10,244 nucleotides of DNA from an uncultured Methanomassiliicoccales archaeon (GTDB lineage: Archaea; Thermoplasmatota; Thermoplasmata; Methanomassiliicoccales; Methanomethylophilaceae): NCBI GenBank assembly GCA_934234005.1, contig CAKQHC010000054.1:1-10244 (forward strand). Reading direction: 5' to 3'. The notes beneath the pieces were generated by a model that did no database searches, was not told where the DNA came from, and saw nothing but the letters and a program-made list of their open reading frames with translations. The translations under genes and the position numbers were made by a program. The stretch's first letter is position 1. Each line of letters begins with the position of its first letter. This document shows, piece after piece, positions 5,139 through 10,244 of the stretch.

Positions 5139-5140
5139 TC
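5131..5140 (+). promoter_or_regulatory. Shine-Dalgarno for rpoB, spanning the rpoH stop codon
   Basis: GGGGGTAATC matches the ideal GGAGGTGATC at 8 of 10 positions. The run of G starts 13 bases before the TTG at 5144. The element includes the rpoH TAA, so rpoB initiation is probably coupled to rpoH termination. Confidence 0.6.
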
Positions 5141-5143
5141 TTT

Positions 5144-8100
5144 TTGAGGGATTTAGTTAACTTGTATTTCAGGGAGCACAACATAGTGAGTCACCACATT
5201 TCGTCTTTCGACGATTTCCTGGCGACCCCGGAGAATCCCAACAGCAGAATGCAGAGAATCGTCGACGATCTCAGAGTACCCACCGACGATGCAGACCGCG
5301 GTATTATTAAACTCGATCCGGAGCGCACCGGCGGACGCAACATCGAGATTCATATCGGAAGGAAGAGAGACGCCGACGGAAACATCGACCTTCAGGCGAA
5401 ACCCACCATCCGCGTGGAGGAGCCCACCATCAACGAGGCAAACGGATACAGCCACCCCATCACCCCGATGGAGGCCAGACTCAGAAACCTCAACTACATG
5501 TCCCACGTGATGGTTCATTTCGAAATCTACGAGAGGGACGCCGACGGAAGGCTCATCGAGATTGAAAGGCCCGAGGCCGACAAATGGATCCATGTCGGAG
5601 ACCTCCCCATGATGGTTAAATCCGCGGGATGCAACCTCAACAAAAAGATTATGGAAGCTCAGATGGAGCGCTCGCTCGACGACGAAGAGTATCTCCAGGA
5701 ACTTATCAGAAACAAAGAAGACCCGCGCGAACCCGGAGGATACTTCATCATCGGAGGTACGGAGAGGGTTCTGATTACGCTCGAAGACCTTGCTCCCAAC
5801 AGAGTTATGGTCGAGTACAACGAGAAATACGGAGCTGCGGTCGAGGTCGCCAAAGTGTTCTCCCAGAAGGACGGTTACCGTGCGCTTACCCTGGTTGAAA
5901 AGAAGAAAGACGGAATGATTATGGTCTCTGTACCCGTAGCTTCGTCCGCCATTCCCCTTGTTGCTCTCATGAAGGCACTCGGCATGGACAGCGATCAGGA
6001 GATTTACGAGACTATCGTATCCGATCCTGCCATGGCGAACATCGTGTACGCCAACATCGAAGCGTCTTACAAGAACAAGGACAACCTGCCCTACGGATAC
6101 CACACAACCGAGGACGCTATCGCATACCTCGAGAAGAACTTCGCACCCGGTCAGGCGAAGGAATACAGGACAAAGAAGGTCGAGTCCATTCTGGACCGTG
6201 CCCTTCTTCCGCATCTCGGAGACAACAAGAACGAGGACCGTAAGAAGAAGGCAATTTTCCTCGGACGCGTGGCACGTTCCGTTCTCGAACTTTCGCTCGA
6301 AATGAGGAGCGAAGACGACAAGGACCACTATGCCAACAAGAGGCTCAAACTTTCCGGAGATCTCATGGAAGATCTTTTCAGGACAAGTTTCAGCAGCCTT
6401 ATGAAGGATTTGAAGTATCAGCTGGAGAGGAACTGGGGAAGAAGGAAAACCGAAATCAACATTGCTTCCTCCATCAGGCCCGACCTGCTTACCCACAAGC
6501 TCCTGCATGCCCTGGCCACCGGAAACTGGGTCGGAGGACGCGCAGGTGTATCGCAGCTTCTCGACAGGACATCCAATCTTTCCGCAATGTCCCACCTGAG
6601 AAGAGTTACATCGTCGCTTACCAGGTCCCAGCCCCACTTCGAGGCCCGTGACCTGCACCCTACCCAGTGGGGAAGACTCTGCCCCTCGGAAACTCCCGAA
6701 GGACAGAACTGCGGTCTGGTGAAGAACGCAGCCCTGATTATCGACGTTTCCGAAGGATTCCCGGAAAGTGACATTAAATGGATGCTCAGGGAACTCGACA
6801 TCGAACCCGTCAAGACCGGTCACGGAACCCGTGTTTACGTCAACGGAGATTTGGTCGGACTGCATTCCGACGCGGCAAGGCTGGTCAGCGAAATCAGGGA
6901 GCGCAGGAGATGCGGTCTCGCTTCCAACCAGATTAACATACGTTACGACGAAGAGATGGGAGAGGTCATAATCAACTCCGACGAAGGACGTCTCAGAAGG
7001 CCCCTTCTCATTATCAAGAACGGCAGACTCGCCCTTACGAGAAAACACATCGAAGGCATCCGCGAGAACAAAGTCCGCTGGTCCGATCTCTTCCGCGAGG
7101 GTATCATCGAGTGGGTAGACGCCGAAGAAGAGGAGAACGCAACCGTTCTTATCGACGCATACGACGTACCCAAGAGATGTCCCTGCTGCGGACGCGCCCT
7201 GTCTCCGATGGACGTCGACTGGATGAATGTCGGAAAGGAAGGAGACGCAATCCTGAAGTGCGTCGGAACGAAGGACAAAGAAGGCAAGATTGTCAACGCG
7301 GGATGCGGACAGGAGTTTACCGTTCCCTGCAAGATCAATGCCAACTACACCCACATGGAAGTCGACCCCATGATTATCCTCGGAGTCGGAGCGGGAATCG
7401 TTCCGTATCCGGAGCACAACTCCGCACCCCGTATTACAATGGGTGCGGGAATGGGAAAACAGGCATTGGGAATATCCACGGCCAACTACCGTATCAGACC
7501 CGATACCCGCGGACACCTGATGCAGTATCCCCAGGTTCCGATGGTTCAGACACAGTCCATGGACCACATCGGATACAGCCACAGGCCTGCAGGACAGAAC
7601 TTCTGTATTGCGGTTCTTTCCTACCACGGATACAACATCGAAGATGCTCTCGTCATGAACAAGAGTTCCGTCCAGAGAGGACTCGGAAGATCCACTTTCA
7701 TGAGATCCTACCGTGCGGAAGCCCGCCACTACCCCGGAGGACAGATGGACGAGCTCAAACTGCCCGAGAACGATGTTGTCGGACGCCGCGGCGACGAAGC
7801 ATACTATCACATCGACGAGGAAGACGGACTTGTCTTCCCCGAGACCGAGGTCAAGGGATCCGATGTTCTCATCGGAAAGACTTCCCCGCCCAGATTCCTG
7901 GACGAAACCGAGGCCGAATTCTTCAGCACGCAGAAGAGGCGCGAGACTTCGGTCACAGTCAGGCCCGGAGAGCACGGATTCGTCGATTCCGTCATGGTTA
8001 CGGAGTCCGAAAACGGATCAAGACTCGTGCGCGTCAAGGTCAGGGACGAGAGGATACCCGAACTCGGTGACAAGTTCTGTTCCAGGTTCGGACAGAAAGG

Positions 8101-8818
8101 AGTCGTCGGAAGGCTCGTCGACCAGTGCGACATGCCCTTTACCGCCGACGGTATTACTCCCGATCTTGTTGTCAACCCCCACGGTATACCTTCGCGTATG
8201 ACCATCGGACACGTGTTGGAAATGATTGCCGGTAAAGTGGGTTCCATGGAGGGACGCATCATCGACGGTACCGCATTCTCCGGAGAGAGGGAAGCATCCA
8301 TCCGCGACGGCCTCGAGAGGAACGGATTCAAGAATACCGGTAAAGAAGTCATGTACGACGGAAGAACCGGACGCATGATTCAGGCCGAAGTATACACGGG
8401 AGTCATCTTCTACGAGAAGCTGCACCACATGGTCAGCGGTAAGATGCACGTCAGGTCCAGAGGACCCGTTCAGATTCTCACCAGGCAGCCTACCGAAGGC
8501 CGTTCCAGACAGGGAGGTCTCAGGTTCGGAGAAATGGAGAGGGATACACTTATCGGACACGGTGCCGCAATGGTAATCAAGGACCGTCTGCTGGACGAAT
8601 CCGACGGTACCAAACAGTATGTGTGCGGAAACCCCCTGTGCGGACACATTGCGATTGTCAACAGGAAGCACGGTCCCAACGGACTGCCGTACTGCCCCGT
8701 GTGCGGAAACAATACGAACATCTACGAGGTTCAGACCTCGTATGCTTTCAAGCTCCTTATGGATGAGTTGCTGTCTCTCGGTGTCGCCATGAGGCTTCAG
8801 CTGGAGGACTTAAGATGA
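5144..8818 (+). CDS. rpoB: DNA-directed RNA polymerase subunit B (unsplit RpoB, Rpb2 homologue)
   Basis: The second-largest catalytic subunit, 1224 residues in one chain. Landmarks: GGYFIIGGTERVLI near 198-211; LHPTQWGRLCPSETPEGQNC near 504-523; HMEVDPMIILGVGAGIVPYPEH near 735; SYHGYNIEDALVMN near 826-839; GDKFCSRFGQKGVVG near 975-989; and RSRGPVQILTRQPTEGRSRQ near 1104-1123. The C-terminal zinc site is C1161-x4-C1166 with C1184-x2-C1187; the x4 spacing is wider than the usual x2. A further Cys group (679, 681, 682, 706, 721, 729) lies before the PYPEHN region. The start must be TTG: the frame has no ATG or GTG between its upstream end and residue 35. TTG at 5144 has a good Shine-Dalgarno and yields MRDLVNLYFREH. 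It ends in TGA overlapping the rpoA1 ATG. Confidence 0.97.
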   Translation: MRDLVNLYFREHNIVSHHISSFDDFLATPENPNSRMQRIVDDLRVPTDDADRGIIKLDPERTGGRNIEIHIGRKRDADGNIDLQAKPTIRVEEPTINEANGYSHPITPMEARLRNLNYMSHVMVHFEIYERDADGRLIEIERPEADKWIHVGDLPMMVKSAGCNLNKKIMEAQMERSLDDEEYLQELIRNKEDPREPGGYFIIGGTERVLITLEDLAPNRVMVEYNEKYGAAVEVAKVFSQKDGYRALTLVEKKKDGMIMVSVPVASSAIPLVALMKALGMDSDQEIYETIVSDPAMANIVYANIEASYKNKDNLPYGYHTTEDAIAYLEKNFAPGQAKEYRTKKVESILDRALLPHLGDNKNEDRKKKAIFLGRVARSVLELSLEMRSEDDKDHYANKRLKLSGDLMEDLFRTSFSSLMKDLKYQLERNWGRRKTEINIASSIRPDLLTHKLLHALATGNWVGGRAGVSQLLDRTSNLSAMSHLRRVTSSLTRSQPHFEARDLHPTQWGRLCPSETPEGQNCGLVKNAALIIDVSEGFPESDIKWMLRELDIEPVKTGHGTRVYVNGDLVGLHSDAARLVSEIRERRRCGLASNQINIRYDEEMGEVIINSDEGRLRRPLLIIKNGRLALTRKHIEGIRENKVRWSDLFREGIIEWVDAEEEENATVLIDAYDVPKRCPCCGRALSPMDVDWMNVGKEGDAILKCVGTKDKEGKIVNAGCGQEFTVPCKINANYTHMEVDPMIILGVGAGIVPYPEHNSAPRITMGAGMGKQALGISTANYRIRPDTRGHLMQYPQVPMVQTQSMDHIGYSHRPAGQNFCIAVLSYHGYNIEDALVMNKSSVQRGLGRSTFMRSYRAEARHYPGGQMDELKLPENDVVGRRGDEAYYHIDEEDGLVFPETEVKGSDVLIGKTSPPRFLDETEAEFFSTQKRRETSVTVRPGEHGFVDSVMVTESENGSRLVRVKVRDERIPELGDKFCSRFGQKGVVGRLVDQCDMPFTADGITPDLVVNPHGIPSRMTIGHVLEMIAGKVGSMEGRIIDGTAFSGEREASIRDGLERNGFKNTGKEVMYDGRTGRMIQAEVYTGVIFYEKLHHMVSGKMHVRSRGPVQILTRQPTEGRSRQGGLRFGEMERDTLIGHGAAMVIKDRLLDESDGTKQYVCGNPLCGHIAIVNRKHGPNGLPYCPVCGNNTNIYEVQTSYAFKLLMDELLSLGVAMRLQLEDLR
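8803..8807 (+). promoter_or_regulatory. Shine-Dalgarno for rpoA1
   Basis: GGAGG lies 7 bases before the rpoA1 ATG at 8815, inside the last codons of rpoB. It is the strongest ribosome binding site in the window and supports translation by re-initiation across the ATGA junction. Confidence 0.75.
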
Positions 8819-10244
8819 GCGGAATTACGAAAAGAATCGGATCGATCAAATTCTCCTGCGTCTCTCCCGAAGAGATCAGGAGGATGTCCGCCACCAGTGT
8901 CATCACAGCGGACACCTACGACGACGAGGGTTACCCCCTCGAGAGAGGACTTATGGACCCCCACATGGGAGTAATCGAACCAGGACTCCGCTGTATGACC
9001 TGCGGCGGCAAGGTGGACGAGTGTCCCGGACACTTCGGACACATCGACCTGGCCCTTCCGGTCATCCACGTCGGTTTCGTCAAAGACATCAAGATGATGC
9101 TGGAATCGACCTGCTGCCAGTGCGGCAGGCTGATGCTCAGCGAGGAACAGATCAGGGAACGCCGCGAGAGCATGGATGTTATGGAAGATCTCGGAGCGGG
9201 AACCATCGACGTCAAAGCATTCTCCAAAGAGACTGCCAAAAACGCATCCGGCAAAGGAATCTGTCCCTACTGCGGTGCCGAACAGATCAAAATCAAACTG
9301 GACAAGCCCACTACCTTCCGCGAAGTCGATACCAACACCAAACTGACCGCGAAGGAGGTCCGTGAGAGACTCGAGAGGATTCCCGACGAAGATCTCGTCA
9401 CAATCGGAATCGATCCTACCACCTGCAGGCCGGAGTGGATGGTTCTTACGGCGCTCGCCGTGCCGCCGGTTACCGTCAGGCCTTCGATTACGCTCGACTC
9501 CGGAGACAGATCCGAAGACGATCTGACCCATAAACTGGTCGATGTCCTCAGGATTAACCAGAGACTCAGAGAAAACAGGGATGCGGGAGCACCGCAGCTT
9601 ATCGTCGAGGATCTTTGGGAACTTCTCCAGTACCACGTCACTACATACTTCGACAACCAGACTTCCGGAATTCCGCCTGCCAGGCACAGATCCGGACGTC
9701 CCCTCAAGACCCTCGCCCAGAGGCTTAAGGGTAAAGAAGGACGTTTCAGATCCAACCTGTCCGGTAAGCGTGTCAATTTCTCGGCACGTACGGTTATTTC
9801 GCCCGATCCCCTGCTTTCGATCAACCAGGTCGGAGTTCCCATATTCGCGGCCAAGGAGCTTACAGTTCCTCTGAGAATCAATGACAGCAACCTGCCCATG
9901 GTGCTCGTTATGGTCGCTCTCGGAAACGATCCCACGCCCGAGACCCTCAGGAACCTCAGGGCAGAAGACATCGTTGTCGTTCCCGAGACTCCGTCCTACG
10001 GCGAATCCGAGGATGCCGAGGGATTCGTACCCGAACCCGTGTCCACGGAATTCTACGACAGCCTCCGCGAGAGGGTCACGGAAGCCATCAAGGCATTCAC
10101 CGAGAAATACGGATCCGTAGACTATTACATACCCGGAGTGAACTACGTCATCCGTACCAACGGAAGGCGTATCAGGGTTTCGGAATCCACCAAGCCCAAA
10201 GCGCTTTCCTTCATAATCGAGGATTACAAGAGAAGCATCGAGAA
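8815..10244 (+). CDS. rpoA1: DNA-directed RNA polymerase subunit A' (RpoA1, Rpb1 N-terminal part), 5' 476 codons
   Basis: The largest-subunit N-terminal fragment, running off the right edge. The ATG at 8815 overlaps the rpoB TGA by 4 bp and follows a GGAGG. The clamp zinc site is C60, C63, C70 and H73 (CMTCGG, ECPGHFGH). A second site uses C100, C103, C150 and C153 (STCCQCG, ICPYCG). The conserved SGKRVNFSARTVISPDPLLS lies near 327-346. After AKELTVPLRI the protein departs from the usual pattern: about 85 residues (356-440) separate it from PGVNYVIRTNGRRI, where homologues have about 20. This includes an acidic GESEDAEGF stretch. The catalytic NADFDGD motif would lie beyond the window. Codon use matches rpoB. 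Confidence 0.96.
   Translation, partial: MSGITKRIGSIKFSCVSPEEIRRMSATSVITADTYDDEGYPLERGLMDPHMGVIEPGLRCMTCGGKVDECPGHFGHIDLALPVIHVGFVKDIKMMLESTCCQCGRLMLSEEQIRERRESMDVMEDLGAGTIDVKAFSKETAKNASGKGICPYCGAEQIKIKLDKPTTFREVDTNTKLTAKEVRERLERIPDEDLVTIGIDPTTCRPEWMVLTALAVPPVTVRPSITLDSGDRSEDDLTHKLVDVLRINQRLRENRDAGAPQLIVEDLWELLQYHVTTYFDNQTSGIPPARHRSGRPLKTLAQRLKGKEGRFRSNLSGKRVNFSARTVISPDPLLSINQVGVPIFAAKELTVPLRINDSNLPMVLVMVALGNDPTPETLRNLRAEDIVVVPETPSYGESEDAEGFVPEPVSTEFYDSLRERVTEAIKAFTEKYGSVDYYIPGVNYVIRTNGRRIRVSESTKPKALSFIIEDYKRSIE

Noticed and set aside
5153..7975. A 940-codon open frame on the minus strand opposite rpoB
   Set aside because: rpoB is certain from end to end. The antisense frame stays open because codon bias in rpoB avoids the triplets that would create stops there. 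The predicted protein shows no recognisable motif.
7111..8070. Long plus-strand Arg-rich frame inside rpoB
   Set aside because: It is an out-of-frame shadow of rpoB with a composition typical of shifted coding sequence.
1..10244. Mobile element, CRISPR array or defence island
   Set aside because: I saw no regularly spaced repeats, transposase, integrase or terminal inverted repeats. The AAA-ATPase-like gene alone does not establish a defence system.

Overview
This window is archaeal. It most resembles a methylotrophic methanogen of the Methanomassiliicoccales (class Thermoplasmata). Four features point that way. RNA polymerase subunit B is one unsplit 1224-residue chain, as in Thermoplasmata and unlike the split B''/B' of most methanogens. 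Subunit A1 is a separate gene that follows it in the order rpoH-rpoB-rpoA1. There is a DUF1638 gene, a family I associate with methylotrophic methanogens. Promoters are TATA/TFB type. The order-level assignment is inference; the archaeal assignment is firm.

Layout. (1) 1-1022, minus: the first 340 residues of an AAA-ATPase-like protein that runs off the left edge, visibly more AT-rich than the rest. (2) 1103-1796, minus: a two-gene overlapping unit, a DUF167/UPF0235 protein followed by a small Toprim protein. (3) 2005-2469, plus: a stand-alone HD hydrolase of the SpoT/MESH1 type, divergent from unit 2. (4) 2470-2707: a convergent intergenic gap. (5) 2708-3529, minus: a Cys-rich DUF1638 protein. 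(6) 3643-4419, plus: TrmI, the tRNA m1A methyltransferase, divergent from DUF1638. (7) 4420-4687: a gap ending in a strong TATA box. (8) 4688-4764, plus: tRNA-Lys(UUU) with encoded CCA. (9) 4875 to the right edge, plus: rpoH, rpoB and the first 476 codons of rpoA1.

Expression signals form two groups. The AAA, HD, DUF1638 and trmI genes have a TATA-like box 24-28 bp upstream of the start codon and no ribosome binding site, which implies leaderless mRNAs. The RNA polymerase genes are packed tightly (5-bp gap, then a 4-bp ATGA overlap) and carry clear Shine-Dalgarno sequences. rpoB, and probably rpoH, start with TTG. I see no TATA box between tRNA-Lys and rpoH, so the polymerase operon may be transcribed from the tRNA promoter.

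I did not find a convincing undescribed defence or mobile system. The points most worth a second look are: a roughly 60-residue expansion in RpoA1 just after the FSARTVISPDP segment; an extra Cys-rich segment inside RpoB; the promoterless tRNA-rpo junction; and a small upstream ORF whose frame, if its single TAG is read through, ends in an ATGA overlap with the DUF167 start.
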